Assembly: GCF_002979435.1 (NCBI RefSeq)
Contig: NZ_PCOV01000008.1
Span: forward strand, 103,546 to 167,545
Length of the DNA stretch: 64,000 bases
Source of the DNA: Microbacterium sp. MYb66
GTDB lineage: Bacteria; Actinomycetota; Actinomycetes; Actinomycetales; Microbacteriaceae
Direction of reading: 5' to 3'
Part shown: positions 53,518-62,877 of the stretch, piece after piece
Layout of the letters: the number at the start of each line of letters is the position of its first letter
Numbering within the stretch: the stretch's first letter is position 1
Notes under the pieces: model-generated
Database searches by the model: none
The model's input: the letters and a program-made list of their open reading frames with translations, nothing else
What the model was told of the DNA's origin: nothing
Made by a program: the position numbers and the translations under genes

Positions 53518-55058
53518 GGTTCGCGCTCCTCCTCGGCTCGTTGCGCGGCGACCGTCGGGTTCGAACCTTCGTCACGTTCGGGGCGATCATCGCCGTCACC
53601 ATCGTGGTGTGCCTCGCGGTCTTCAGCCTCGCGGCGGCCCCGGTCCCCGTCGCCCGGGCCGTCACCGTGCTCGGCGGCGCGGCGCTGCTCCTCGGGTTCC
53701 TCATCGGCCCGATCCTCGTCGGCGCGGTCGACCAGCTCGATCCCCGACGATTCGCCGTGTTCGGCGTGGACGAGCGACAGATGCCGTGGGTTCTCACACT
53801 GGCCGCCTTCGTCAGCGTGCCGAGCCTCGCGCTCGTCGCCGTCTATGCGAGCGTGTGCATCGTCGCGATCGGAGCGGGCGCACCCTGGCCTCTCGCGGTT
53901 CTGATGACGCTGATCGGTGTGATCACGACAGTGCTCACGTCCCGGATCGGAATGGCGATCAATGCGCTGATCCTGCCCGAGCGCCGCTCGCGGGAACTCA
54001 CCGCGCTGTTCGCCCTCGCGCTGATCGTGATCGCCTTCCCCGTCGCGGTGTTCTTCGGATCGCTGCGTTGGGACGGTCACGTGCCTGAATCGCTCGCCGC
54101 CCTGACGGCCGCGATCGGATTCAGCCCGCTCGCAGCATCTCCGGCATTCCTCTTCGCAGCCGCAGCGGGGTCGACCGCAGTGGCGTGGACGAGTGGAATC
54201 GTCGCCGTCCTCACGCTCGGACTGCTCTGGGTGGCATGGAGCTGGCTCGTCCGACGTCTGCTGACGACCACGGAACGTCCCGTCACCTCAAGGGAGCGCA
54301 CCGGCCTGGGCTGGTTCGGTCTGCTGCCCTCGAACGCGTTCGGTGCGATCGCCTCCCGCAGCCTCGTGTACTGGCTTCGGGATCGCCGGTACATCATGAA
54401 CATCATCGTGGTGCCGGTGGCCGGCGTGCTCACCGTGCTGCCGCTCATCGTCGCCGGCGTCCCTCTCGAGGTCGCCGCTCTCGTGCCGGTGCCGGTGATG
54501 GCGCTGTTCTTCGGCTGGCTGCCGCACAACGACGTGGCCTATGATTCCACGGCTCTGTGGACGCACGTGGCGAGCGGCGTCCGTGGTCTCCCCGACCGGT
54601 TGGGGCGTCTCGTCCCGGTCCTGCTCGTGGCGATCCCCGTCCTCGCGATCGCGGTGCCCCTCTCGCTCCTCATGGTCGGGGATTGGAGTCTGCTGCTGCC
54701 GCTCGGCGGCGTCGCCGCAAGCCTGCTCTTCTCCGCGCTCGGAATATCCAGCATCGTCTCGGTGGTGGCTCCGTACGCGGTGTCGCGGCCCGGTGACAGC
54801 CCGTTCCAACAGCCGCAGCGGCCGGCATCACGCGGCATCTACGGACCGGCGGCTGCGTTCCTCGGGGCGATCGTGTTCAGTGTGCCGACGATCTGGTTGT
54901 TCGCCGCGACGATCATCAGCGGGTCCGCCTACGCGCCCGCCACGTTCTGGGTCGGACTCTTCATCGGGCTGGCGGTACTCGCCGCGGGTGCGGTCATCGG
55001 CGGTCGCATCTTCGAGCGCAGCGGGGAACGTCTCATGGAGTTCGTCGAGACCGCATGA
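53493..55058 (+). CDS. Polytopic membrane protein, partner of the preceding ABC ATPase
   Basis: A 521-residue protein with ten to twelve hydrophobic segments and short loops, starting at a GTG with a strong GGAGGGG five bases ahead, inside the end of the ATPase gene. The overlap and position make it the likely permease (ABC-2-like), with a cytoplasmic stretch near residues 255-300 (TTERPVTSRERTGLG). I recognise no substrate motif. Confidence 0.85.
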   Translation: MAAHVLRLRFALLLGSLRGDRRVRTFVTFGAIIAVTIVVCLAVFSLAAAPVPVARAVTVLGGAALLLGFLIGPILVGAVDQLDPRRFAVFGVDERQMPWVLTLAAFVSVPSLALVAVYASVCIVAIGAGAPWPLAVLMTLIGVITTVLTSRIGMAINALILPERRSRELTALFALALIVIAFPVAVFFGSLRWDGHVPESLAALTAAIGFSPLAASPAFLFAAAAGSTAVAWTSGIVAVLTLGLLWVAWSWLVRRLLTTTERPVTSRERTGLGWFGLLPSNAFGAIASRSLVYWLRDRRYIMNIIVVPVAGVLTVLPLIVAGVPLEVAALVPVPVMALFFGWLPHNDVAYDSTALWTHVASGVRGLPDRLGRLVPVLLVAIPVLAIAVPLSLLMVGDWSLLLPLGGVAASLLFSALGISSIVSVVAPYAVSRPGDSPFQQPQRPASRGIYGPAAAFLGAIVFSVPTIWLFAATIISGSAYAPATFWVGLFIGLAVLAAGAVIGGRIFERSGERLMEFVETA

Positions 55059-55086
55059 CGGCCGCCCGCGAGCGGCTCCGCGCCGC

Positions 55087-55092
55087 TAGACT
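55087..55092 (+). promoter_or_regulatory. Putative -10 box of the DUF3039 gene
   Basis: TAGACT followed by six bases and the ATG at 55099. Confidence 0.5.
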
Positions 55093-55098
55093 CTCGGG

Positions 55099-55365
55099 AT
55101 GAGTACTCCGCTGGACAGCCCCGATCAGGGCGGCGTGGCAACGCTTGATCGCGAACTGGAAGAGCTTCTCCGCGAGGAGAATCTCGAGCCGGGCGACCAT
55201 GAGCGCTTCTCGCATTATGTGAAGAAGGACAAGATCCTCGAGTCCGCGATCACCGGGAAGCCGGTGCGGGCACTGTGCGGCAAGAAGTGGACGCCGGGCC
55301 GCGACCCGGAGAAGTTCCCGATCTGCCCCACGTGCAAGGAGATCTACGAGTCGATGGTCGGCTGA
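55099..55365 (+). CDS. DUF3039 domain protein
   Basis: An 88-residue small acidic protein of a family restricted to actinobacteria as far as I know. The C-terminal half has ALCGKKW and ICPTCKEIYE, giving Cys-x(n)-CxxC, a possible zinc knuckle. Conserved, short and usually near murI and rph in this group; function unknown. It ends two bases before the pncB stop on the other strand. Confidence 0.88.
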   Translation: MSTPLDSPDQGGVATLDRELEELLREENLEPGDHERFSHYVKKDKILESAITGKPVRALCGKKWTPGRDPEKFPICPTCKEIYESMVG

Positions 55366-55367
55366 CG

Positions 55368-56693
55368 TCAGTCGGCCTCGACGTACACGGTGGGAATCGC
55401 CGGGTCGGACTTGCTGAGCGCGAGCGCGCGCACCGGAAGCTCCTCCCGAACGCGCAGGTGATGAGCCCGCGCGGATGCCGTCCCCTCGGCGCCTTCGTGG
55501 GCCGTATCGATTTCGCCTGCTTCGACGAAGGTCACTTGCAGAGCGCGTCCGTCGGGGTGCTCGCCCGGGGTGTCCAGTTCCTCGAAGCCGTCCGAGACGA
55601 CGACGGTCTCCGCAGAGGCCACGCCGTCGACGAGCGTGCGGAACGCGGCCTTGCGCCCCCCGTATGAGGCCTTGTCGGCGGACGCCTTGGCGACACCGAT
55701 CCATGCCCCCGATGCATCCTGCCGAGCGACCAGCTTGTAGACCATGCTCGCCGTGGGGTAGCCGGACCCGGTGACCACCGATGTTCCGACGCCGTAGGCG
55801 TCGACAGGGGAGGCAGCGAGAGCCGCGATCGCGTACTCGTCGAGATCGCTGGTCACGGTGATGCGCGTGCCGGTCGCACCGAGCTCGTCGAGCTGTGCAC
55901 GCACATCGCCGGCGACGATCGGGAGATCGCCGGAGTCGATGCGGACCCCGCCGAGCTCTGTGCCGGCGACCCGGATCGCGAGTTCGACACCGTTCCTGAT
56001 GTCGTAGGTGTCGACGAGCAGAGTCGTGCCGACGCCCATGCTCTCGACCTGCGAGCGGAACGCCTCCTCCTCGGTATCGTGCAGCAGGGTCCAGGAGTGG
56101 GCGGCCGTTCCCATCGTGGGGATGCCCCAGCTCCGGCCTGCTTCGAGATTGCTGGTCGCCCCGAACCCCGCGATGTACGCGGCGCGTGCCGCGGCGACGG
56201 CTGAGCGCTCGGCGGCGCGGCGGGAGCCCATCTCCGCCAGGGGACGCTCGCCGGCGGCGATGCTCATGCGCGACGCGGCGGTGGCGACGGCGGAATCGTG
56301 GTTCAGGACGCTCAGGGCGAGGGTCTCGAGCACCACGGCGTCTGCGAACGTCCCTTCCACGGTGAGGATGGGGGAGCCCGGGAAGTAGAGCTCGCCCTCG
56401 CGATAGCCGCGGATCGATCCGGTGAAGCGGTAGTCCTCGAGGTGCTTGATCGACGCCGCATCGACGACTTCCTCGTCCCGGAGGAACCGCAGCTCGTCTT
56501 CGCCGAACCGGAAGTCGCGAAGCAGTCCGAGGAGGCGCCCGGTGCCGGCGACGACGCCGAAACGACGTCCTCCGGACAATCGGCGGGAGAAGAGCTCGAA
56601 GACGCTCGGACGGAACGCCGTTCCGTCCCGGAGAGAGGCGGCGAGCATGGTCAGCTCGTAGCGGTCGGTGAGCAGCGCCGTCGACGTGGTCAT
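55368..56693 (-). CDS. pncB: Nicotinate phosphoribosyltransferase
   Basis: A 441-residue enzyme of NAD salvage, joining nicotinate to PRPP with ATP use. N-terminal [11 protein letters not shown], the GTAAHSW segment with the phospho-His near residue 205, DTYD near 240 and VRIDSGDL near 265 are the family landmarks. It is monocistronic by appearance, with a TAAGCT box six bases ahead of the ATG. Confidence 0.95.
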   Translation of the reverse strand: MTTSTALLTDRYELTMLAASLRDGTAFRPSVFELFSRRLSGGRRFGVVAGTGRLLGLLRDFRFGEDELRFLRDEEVVDAASIKHLEDYRFTGSIRGYREGELYFPGSPILTVEGTFADAVVLETLALSVLNHDSAVATAASRMSIAAGERPLAEMGSRRAAERSAVAAARAAYIAGFGATSNLEAGRSWGIPTMGTAAHSWTLLHDTEEEAFRSQVESMGVGTTLLVDTYDIRNGVELAIRVAGTELGGVRIDSGDLPIVAGDVRAQLDELGATGTRITVTSDLDEYAIAALAASPVDAYGVGTSVVTGSGYPTASMVYKLVARQDASGAWIGVAKASADKASYGGRKAAFRTLVDGVASAETVVVSDGFEELDTPGEHPDGRALQVTFVEAGEIDTAHEGAEGTASARAHHLRVREELPVRALALSKSDPAIPTVYVEAD

Positions 56694-56699
56694 GCGCTC

Positions 56700-56705
56700 A
56701 GCTTA
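56700..56705 (-). promoter_or_regulatory. Putative -10 box of pncB
   Basis: TAAGCT on the minus strand, six bases before the ATG. Confidence 0.45.
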
Positions 56706-56742
56706 GTGAGCGTGCTGATGCGCACGGCGGCTCGCGCGCGGG

Positions 56743-56748
56743 TAGGCT
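56743..56748 (+). promoter_or_regulatory. Putative -10 box of murI
   Basis: TAGGCT eight bases before the ATG; spacing slightly longer than at other sites, and GGGGAG between them could act as a weak ribosome-binding site. Confidence 0.4.
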
Positions 56749-56756
56749 GGGGAGTC

Positions 56757-57587
56757 ATGAATGACGCGCCGATCGGGATCTTCGACTCCGGTGTCGGCGG
56801 GCTCACGGTGGCGCGGGCCATCCGGGCCCAGCTGCCCCGTGAGTCGTTCGTCTACATCGGCGACACCGCGCATTCGCCCTACGGGCCCAAGCCCATCGCC
56901 GACGTGCGCCGCTACTCGCTCGAGGTGCTCGACACGCTCGTCGAGCAGGGCGTGAAGATGCTGGTGATCGCCTGCAACACGGCATCCGCCGCCATGCTCC
57001 GCGACGCGCGCGAGCGGTACGACATCCCGGTCGTCGAGGTGATCGGTCCCGCCGTCCGCCGCGCGGTCTCCACGACACGCAACGGACGCGTCGGAGTGAT
57101 CGGCACGGTCGGTACGATCGGGTCCCGCGCGTACCAGGACATGCTCGAGGTGAACGAGCGACTGCGGGTCTTCACTGCGGCTTGCCCACGGTTCGTCGAG
57201 TTCGTCGAGGCAGGCATCACCGGCACCCCCGAGGTGCTCGCCATCGCGGAGGAGTACCTCGCGCCGCTGCGGGATGCCGACGTCGACACTCTCGTGCTCG
57301 GGTGCACGCACTACCCGTTCCTGCGCGGCGCCATCAGCTACGTCATGGGCGAGGGCGTCACCCTCGTCTCCAGCGATGACGAGACCGCGGGCGACGTCTA
57401 CCGCCAGTTGGTGCGGGGCGACCTGCTCGCCTCGCCCGATGCGACGGCGACCTACGTCTACGAGGCCACCGGTGCTTCGACCGACGACTTCACCGCGCTG
57501 GCGAACCGTCTGATGGGACGGGAAGTCCGCGATGTGCAGCTCGTGCAGACGGGCGTCATCACGCTTCCCGACGCCGTTCTCGAGTGA
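56757..57587 (+). CDS. murI: Glutamate racemase
   Basis: A 276-residue cofactor-free racemase supplying D-glutamate for peptidoglycan. IFDSGVGGL at the N-terminus, the first catalytic Cys in ACNTASA near residue 75 and the second in GCTHYPF near 180. ATG at 56757 chosen over the longer frame because homologues start there. It is followed at 54 bases by rph and rdgB, a conserved order. Confidence 0.96.
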   Translation: MNDAPIGIFDSGVGGLTVARAIRAQLPRESFVYIGDTAHSPYGPKPIADVRRYSLEVLDTLVEQGVKMLVIACNTASAAMLRDARERYDIPVVEVIGPAVRRAVSTTRNGRVGVIGTVGTIGSRAYQDMLEVNERLRVFTAACPRFVEFVEAGITGTPEVLAIAEEYLAPLRDADVDTLVLGCTHYPFLRGAISYVMGEGVTLVSSDDETAGDVYRQLVRGDLLASPDATATYVYEATGASTDDFTALANRLMGREVRDVQLVQTGVITLPDAVLE

Positions 57588-57641
57588 ACCGTCCGCGAAT
57601 CCTTCCGACCTGATTTCCCCACCCCTACCCGAGAGAAGCAC

Positions 57642-58379
57642 ATGACCGACATCGTCCGCGTCGACGGCCGTTCCACTGATCAGCTGCGCGAGATCACCAT
57701 CGAGCGCGGCTGGAGCGCACAGGCCGAGGGATCGGCACTGATCAGCTTCGGCGGCACCAAGGTGCTGTGCACGGCGTCCTTCACCAACGGCGTGCCGCGC
57801 TGGCTGACCGGGAAGGGCAAGGGCTGGGTCACGGCCGAGTACGCCATGCTTCCCCGAGCCACGAACAGCCGCAACGACCGCGAGAGCGTGAAGGGCCGCA
57901 TCGGCGGACGAACCCACGAGATCTCCCGCCTCATCGGGCGTGCGCTTCGCGCCGTCGTCGACACCAAGGCGCTCGGCGAGAACACGATCGTCATCGACTG
58001 CGACGTGTTGCAGGCGGACGGCGGCACCCGGACCGCAGCCATCACCGGCGCCTACGTCGCTCTGGCCGACGCGATCGAGTGGGGTCGCGAGAAGAAGTTC
58101 ATCGGCAAGAACTCCACACCGCTGCTCGACTCCGTCGCCGCAGTGTCAGTCGGGATCATCGACGGCGAGCCCATGCTCGATCTGGCATACACCGAGGACG
58201 TCCGCGCTGAGACCGACATGAACGTCGTCGTCACCGGGCGCGGACTGTTCGTCGAGGTGCAGGGAACGGCGGAGGGTGCCCCCTTCGACAAGCGCGAACT
58301 GGACGCGCTGCTCGAGCTCGGCCTGGCCGGATGCGACGACCTGAAGGGCATGCAGCTCGCCGCGTTGGCGGGGGAGTGA
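57642..58379 (+). CDS. rph: Ribonuclease PH
   Basis: A 245-residue phosphorolytic 3' to 5' exoribonuclease that trims tRNA precursors. Motifs: TKVLCTASF, the [10 protein letters not shown] segment near residue 67, [13 protein letters not shown] near 120, and the phosphate-binding Arg residues around [22 protein letters not shown] gives a ribosome-binding site. rdgB follows after two bases. Confidence 0.97.
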   Translation: MTDIVRVDGRSTDQLREITIERGWSAQAEGSALISFGGTKVLCTASFTNGVPRWLTGKGKGWVTAEYAMLPRATNSRNDRESVKGRIGGRTHEISRLIGRALRAVVDTKALGENTIVIDCDVLQADGGTRTAAITGAYVALADAIEWGREKKFIGKNSTPLLDSVAAVSVGIIDGEPMLDLAYTEDVRAETDMNVVVTGRGLFVEVQGTAEGAPFDKRELDALLELGLAGCDDLKGMQLAALAGE

Positions 58380-58381
58380 CG

Positions 58382-58975
58382 ATGCAGGTCGTCCTTGCGA
58401 CACACAACCCGCACAAGGTCGCGGAGTTCCAGCAGATCGTGGCGCAGGCGCGTCCGGACCTCGAGGTCATCGGATACGACGGCCCCGAGCCCGTGGAAGA
58501 CGGCGTGACCTTCGCGTCGAACGCGCTCATCAAGGCGCGGGCGGCTGCGGCGCACACGGGTCTCGCGGCCCTCGCTGACGACTCGGGCATCTGCGTCGAC
58601 GTGCTCGGCGGCTCGCCCGGAGTGTTCTCCGCGTACTGGGCGGGGCAGAAGAAGGACGCGGCGGCGAATCTCGAGCTGCTGCTCGATCAGCTCCGTGACA
58701 TCGCCGACCCGCATCGGGCCGCTCACTTCACCTCGACGATCGCGCTCGTCCTGCCGGATGGACGCGAGCACGTCGTGGAGGGACGGTGGCCGGGGCGCCT
58801 GGCGCATGCGGCCGCGGGAGCAGGCGGGTTCGGCTACGATCCCATCTTCATTCCGGAGGGCCAGCCCGAAGGGGAGGCACGCTCGGTGGGCGAGTTCACG
58901 TCCGAGGAGAAGCAGTCGCAGTCGCATCGTGCCCGTGCTTTCGCCGAGCTGGTGCCGCTGCTCGCCGCGCTCTGA
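58382..58975 (+). CDS. rdgB: XTP/dITP diphosphatase
   Basis: A 197-residue Ham1-type pyrophosphatase that clears deaminated purine nucleotides. VLATHNPHKVAEF at the N-terminus, LADDSGICVD near residue 65 (metal Asp) and GGFGYDPIF near 150 are the signature. Starts two bases after rph, so the two are co-expressed. Confidence 0.97.
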   Translation: MQVVLATHNPHKVAEFQQIVAQARPDLEVIGYDGPEPVEDGVTFASNALIKARAAAAHTGLAALADDSGICVDVLGGSPGVFSAYWAGQKKDAAANLELLLDQLRDIADPHRAAHFTSTIALVLPDGREHVVEGRWPGRLAHAAAGAGGFGYDPIFIPEGQPEGEARSVGEFTSEEKQSQSHRARAFAELVPLLAAL

Positions 58976-59008
58976 CCAGAGGTGACCGCGAGGAACCGCT
59001 GCTGAAGC

Positions 59009-59023
59009 TGAGAATCGTTACCC
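59009..59023. promoter_or_regulatory. Zur-box-like sequence upstream of the CDF gene
   Basis: TGAGAATCGTTACCC matches 11 of 15 positions of an actinobacterial Zur-type palindrome as I recall it; the right arm is poor. It lies 45 bases upstream of the likely -10 box. Confidence 0.25.
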
Positions 59024-59067
59024 TTCCCGACTAGGTGGGACCCGCCTCCTGAGCCGGTTTCCCGGTC

Positions 59068-59073
59068 TAGCCT
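59068..59073 (+). promoter_or_regulatory. Putative -10 box of the CDF gene
   Basis: TAGCCT followed by six bases and the ATG at 59080. Confidence 0.5.
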
Positions 59074-59079
59074 GGGGGC

Positions 59080-60000
59080 ATGCACGATCACGCACCTGCC
59101 CCCGGCGGCATCCGTTCGGCCGGCAGTCGACGCCTGCTGGCGATCTCGCTGTCCCTGACTGCGACGGTGATGATCGTGCAGGTCGTCGGCGCGATGCTCA
59201 CCGGCTCGCTCGCGCTGCTGGCGGACGCCGCACACATGTTCACGGACGCCTCGGCGCTCGTGATCGCCCTCATCGCCGCGACCGTCGCCGCACGACCTGC
59301 CGATGATCGGCGCACCTTCGGGTACCAGCGCGCCGAGGTGTTCGGAGCCCTGATCAACGCCGTCATCCTGATCGGCCTGGCGACCTGGGTCGCGATCGAA
59401 GGCATCGGGCGGCTCATGGATCCCGGAGAGGTCGAGGTCGCGGGTGGGCTCATGCTCGTCGTCGCCATCGTCGGCCTGCTTGCGAATGCCATCTCGATGT
59501 GGCTGCTGAGCCGCGCGCAGCGCACCAGCATCAACGTGCGCGGCGCCTACCTCGAGGTGATGGGCGACCTGATCGGTTCGGCGGCCGTCATCGTGGCGGC
59601 GATCGTCATCCTGGTGACCGGGTGGATGCCGGCGGATGCCGTCGCCTCGCTGTTCATCGCGGCGATGATCATCCCGCGCGCGATCTCCCTCCTGCGAGAG
59701 GTGTTCTCGGTCCTCGCCGAGTCCGCGCCGAAGGGTACGGCCGTGAGCGAGATCCGCACGCACCTGCTCGGCTACGAGGGCGTCGTCGGTGTGCACGACG
59801 TGCACGTCTGGCAGCTGACCCGAGGGGCGCCCGTCTTCACGGCACACGTCAGCATCGAACCGGCGCTGTTCGCGGACGGACGGTCGACGCAGCTGCTCAC
59901 CGAGATGCAGGCGTGCCTCGCCGATCATTTCGACGTGGAGCACTCCACCTTCCAGATCGAGCCCGCCGAGCAGTCGGACTGCGAACCGCACCACGCCTGA
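59080..60000 (+). CDS. Cation diffusion facilitator (zinc/cobalt exporter family)
   Basis: A 306-residue six-segment transporter exporting divalent metal in exchange for protons. Metal-site pattern ADAAHMFTDAS in segment two (HxxxD) and the GDLIGSAAVIVAA segment five (expected second site has D but the His position differs). The cytoplasmic C-terminal domain has HDVHVWQLTRGAP. N-terminal His is sparse (HDHAPA). Zinc is the commonest substrate in the ZitB/CzcD branch. Confidence 0.92.
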   Translation: MHDHAPAPGGIRSAGSRRLLAISLSLTATVMIVQVVGAMLTGSLALLADAAHMFTDASALVIALIAATVAARPADDRRTFGYQRAEVFGALINAVILIGLATWVAIEGIGRLMDPGEVEVAGGLMLVVAIVGLLANAISMWLLSRAQRTSINVRGAYLEVMGDLIGSAAVIVAAIVILVTGWMPADAVASLFIAAMIIPRAISLLREVFSVLAESAPKGTAVSEIRTHLLGYEGVVGVHDVHVWQLTRGAPVFTAHVSIEPALFADGRSTQLLTEMQACLADHFDVEHSTFQIEPAEQSDCEPHHA

Positions 60001-60020
60001 TCGCTTCCGTCGCGGCGCGG

Positions 60021-61973
60021 TCAGCTCTCGACGACGATCTCTTCCGGGCTCTTGTCGGGCCGCAGTCCCCGCCACCTGGCGTGTCGGAGGACGCCGTCCG
60101 GTGTCCAGTTGGCGAACTCGACCTCTCCGACGAGGTCGGGGCGAACCCAGAGTGCGTCGGATGCGTCCGGAGCAGGAACCCCGTCGAGGGGTGCGGCGCT
60201 CACCCGGAGCGGCTCGAGCCGCTCCAACAGGTCTCGCAGAATCCGGTCGGTGAATCCGGTGCCCACCCGGCCCACGTACCTCAGCCCGCCCCGACCCCGC
60301 GCGGGATCGGGCACTGCGAGCAGCAGCGAGCCGAGCGTGCTCTCGCGGTCGCCCTTGCCCGGACGGATCCCGACGAGCACGACCTCCTGCATCCGGGTGT
60401 GCTTGAGCTTCAGCCAGGAGGGGGAACGCTGCCCGGGCCGGTACCTCGACGCCGGATCCTTGACCACGACACCCTCCAGGCCGAACTCTCGACTCGCCGC
60501 CAGCGCCGCGTCGACGTCGTCGAACACCGGCGGGATCTGCAGGGGAGCGTCGACGCCGGAGATCACGTCTTCCAGCAGCGTCCGGCGCTCTCGCAGAGAC
60601 ATGGATGTGAGGTCGTGGCCGTCGAGGCGGAGCAGATCGAACAGCATGTACACGATCGGCGTGCGGACGACCTCGCGTTCGATCTCCCGAGGGCGGGTGA
60701 GGTGCATCCGGTTCTGGAGCAGCGAGAAGCTGGGTCGGCCTTGGGCGTCGAAGGCCACGATCTCTCCATCGACGACGGCGTCCGCGACCGGCAGGAAGGG
60801 AGCGCCGTCTGCGGTGAGTTCGGGATACCGTGCCGTGATGTCGGTGCCGCCGCGGGCGTGCAGCAGCATCCGTCCGTCCGTCCAGGTGCCCATCGCCCGG
60901 ATGCCGTCCCATTTCACCTCGACCCAGGAGGGGTCGCTCAGCGCGCGCGCGACCCCGGGGGTGCTGTTCTCGGCGAGCATCGGCGCCATCGTGGCCGCGA
61001 TCGGGGTGGAGATCGGCGCAGGAGACGTCGGGGGATATCGGTGGGAGCGATGGGTCTTCGCGGGTTGCGGAAGCGGAGCCATGGCCGGCGGGCGGAGCGT
61101 CGAGAGCGGATCGAAGCCCCGGGCGGCGCGTGCGAGCACCTCGTCCAGATCGAGCTGGGAGAGGTCCGGATCGTCGAGCTCGTCCCAGGTGCGGGGAGCC
61201 GCGACCCACGGCTGCGCACGGCCGCGGAGCGAGTACGGCGAGATCGTCGTCTTCTTCCCGTTGTTCTGGCTCCAATCCAGGAACACCTTGCCGCCGCGGA
61301 CCGCCTTGGCCATCACGCTGGTGGCGAGGTCGGGATGATCGCTCTCGATCAGTCGCGCCAGTTCCTTGACCACTGCGGAGACCTCATCGCTCGTCTGCTC
61401 GCCCGGAAGTGCAGCGTAGAGATGGATGCCTTTGCTTCCGCTCGTCACGGGCAGCGGATCCAGAGCCATGCCGGTCAGGACTTTCCGCGCGATGCGGGCG
61501 ACCTCCGCGCACTGGGCGAGCCCGACTCCGGGTCCCGGGTCGAGGTCGAGCACGAGTCGATCGGGGCGACCGGGCAGGCCGTCGGGGGAGAACCGCCATT
61601 GCGGCACGTGCAGCTCGATCGCGGCGACCTGCGCGAGCCACACCAGGGTGGGCACGTCCTCGACGAGGGGGTACTCCTTGGGCCCGTCCGAGTGCTCGAT
61701 CGCCTGGCGGGGGATCCACGACGGTGCCCCGGGCTCGAGCTGCTTCGTGAAGAACGCATCGGCCGGAGCGTCCGCCGTGCCCACGCCCTCGACCCAGCGC
61801 TTGCGGGTGACGGGACGTCCGTCGAGGAGCGGGAGGAGGAGGGGAGCGATGGCGGTGTAATACGCGATGACCTCGCCTTTGGTCGTAGCGGTTTCGGGGT
61901 AGACGACCTTGTCGAGGTTCGTCACCCGCAGGCGGCGACCGTCGACCTGCACGATCTGCCCTTGTCCGACCAT
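60021..61973 (-). CDS. ligD: ATP-dependent DNA ligase LigD, polymerase-ligase form
   Basis: A 650-residue repair enzyme for non-homologous end joining. Residues 1-290 are the LigD primase-polymerase with metal residues D143 and D145 (LDLDPG) and TSGSKGIHLYA; a Pro-rich linker spans about 300-335; residues 340-650 are an ATP-dependent ligase with nucleotidyl Lys354 in EVKWDGIRA, followed by DGEIVAFD and KLKHTRMQE. The 3'-phosphoesterase module found in mycobacterial LigD is absent. ATG at 61973 is six bases behind a TACGCT box. Divergent from ku. Confidence 0.95.
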   Translation of the reverse strand: MVGQGQIVQVDGRRLRVTNLDKVVYPETATTKGEVIAYYTAIAPLLLPLLDGRPVTRKRWVEGVGTADAPADAFFTKQLEPGAPSWIPRQAIEHSDGPKEYPLVEDVPTLVWLAQVAAIELHVPQWRFSPDGLPGRPDRLVLDLDPGPGVGLAQCAEVARIARKVLTGMALDPLPVTSGSKGIHLYAALPGEQTSDEVSAVVKELARLIESDHPDLATSVMAKAVRGGKVFLDWSQNNGKKTTISPYSLRGRAQPWVAAPRTWDELDDPDLSQLDLDEVLARAARGFDPLSTLRPPAMAPLPQPAKTHRSHRYPPTSPAPISTPIAATMAPMLAENSTPGVARALSDPSWVEVKWDGIRAMGTWTDGRMLLHARGGTDITARYPELTADGAPFLPVADAVVDGEIVAFDAQGRPSFSLLQNRMHLTRPREIEREVVRTPIVYMLFDLLRLDGHDLTSMSLRERRTLLEDVISGVDAPLQIPPVFDDVDAALAASREFGLEGVVVKDPASRYRPGQRSPSWLKLKHTRMQEVVLVGIRPGKGDRESTLGSLLLAVPDPARGRGGLRYVGRVGTGFTDRILRDLLERLEPLRVSAAPLDGVPAPDASDALWVRPDLVGEVEFANWTPDGVLRHARWRGLRPDKSPEEIVVES

Positions 61974-61979
61974 GCAGCC

Positions 61980-61985
61980 AGCGTA
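61980..61985 (-). promoter_or_regulatory. Putative -10 box of ligD
   Basis: TACGCT on the minus strand, six bases before the ATG at 61973. Confidence 0.45.
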
Positions 61986-62031
61986 GTCAAGGGACTGGCC
62001 CGGGCGGTTCCGCCTGGTGTTCACTGGTGAC

Positions 62032-62841
62032 ATGAGGACGATCTGGAAAGGCGCCCTGACGTTCGGGCTCGTGAACGTTCCGGTCAAGGTGTACTCCGCG
62101 ACCGAGGACCACGACGTGCCGCTGCATCAGGTGCATGAGAAGGACGGCGGCCGCATCCGTTACCAGCGCACCTGCGAGGTCTGCGGCGAGACGGTGGCCT
62201 ACGCGGACATCGACCGTGCCTACGTCGACGAGGGCCAGACCGTGGTGCTCACGAAGGACGATCTCGCGGCGCTGCCCGCCGAGAAGAGCCGGGAGATCGA
62301 CGTGGTGGAGTTCGTGCCGTCCGACCAGGTCGATCTGCTCACGCTCGACAAACCGTATTACCTCGAGCCGGACTCGAAGTCTCCCAAGGCATACGTTCTG
62401 TTGCGGAAGACGCTGGAGCAGACCGACCGAACCGCGATCGTGCGGTTCACGCTGCGCCAGAAGACGCGGCTCGCCGCACTCCGCGTGCGCGGGAAGGTGC
62501 TCGTGCTGCAGACGTTGCTGTGGGCCGACGAGGTGCGCGAAGCAGCGTTCCCGGCCCTGGACGAGGACGTGCGGATCTCGAAGAAGGAGCTCGAGCTTTC
62601 GGCATCCCTCGTCGACAGCTACTCGGCCGACTTCGATCCCGAGGCCTTCGTCGACGAGTACCAGAAGGAGCTCCGCACCCTCATCGACGCCAAGATCGAG
62701 GCGGGCGACACGTTCGATGTGGCGGAGACGTTCGGAGAAGCCGAGAAGGCTGCCGAGGGCGGCGAGGTCATCGACCTGATGGAGGCGCTCCGCGCGAGTG
62801 TCGCCCGTTCCAAGGAGGAGCGGGCCAAGAGCGCGGGCTGA
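62032..62841 (+). CDS. ku: Non-homologous end-joining protein Ku
   Basis: A 269-residue bacterial Ku that binds DNA ends as a homodimer and recruits LigD. IWKGALTFGLVNVPVKVY at the N-terminus is the family hallmark, with a CxxC pair (RTCEVCGE) near residue 45. The C-terminal basic extension typical of some Ku proteins is short (SKEERAKSAG). The five codons before the ATG at 62032 are ignored because homologues begin MRTIWKG. Confidence 0.96.
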   Translation: MRTIWKGALTFGLVNVPVKVYSATEDHDVPLHQVHEKDGGRIRYQRTCEVCGETVAYADIDRAYVDEGQTVVLTKDDLAALPAEKSREIDVVEFVPSDQVDLLTLDKPYYLEPDSKSPKAYVLLRKTLEQTDRTAIVRFTLRQKTRLAALRVRGKVLVLQTLLWADEVREAAFPALDEDVRISKKELELSASLVDSYSADFDPEAFVDEYQKELRTLIDAKIEAGDTFDVAETFGEAEKAAEGGEVIDLMEALRASVARSKEERAKSAG

Positions 62842-62866
62842 GCCGACGAGGACAGGAGGTCGGCTC
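62840..62866. terminator. Bidirectional hairpin between ku and the DedA gene
   Basis: Eight-base perfect inverted repeat (62840-62847 with 62859-62866), 11-base loop, in the gap of 36 bases between two convergent genes. Confidence 0.6.
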
Positions 62867-62877
62867 GCGCCGGATGA

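Noticed and set aside
58834..61275. 813-codon minus-strand frame across rdgB, CDF and part of ligD
   Set aside because: Antisense or out of frame to three clear genes; no domain visible.
59499..62030. 843-codon plus-strand frame across the CDF and ligD genes
   Set aside because: Out of frame with the CDF gene and antisense to LigD; low-complexity product.
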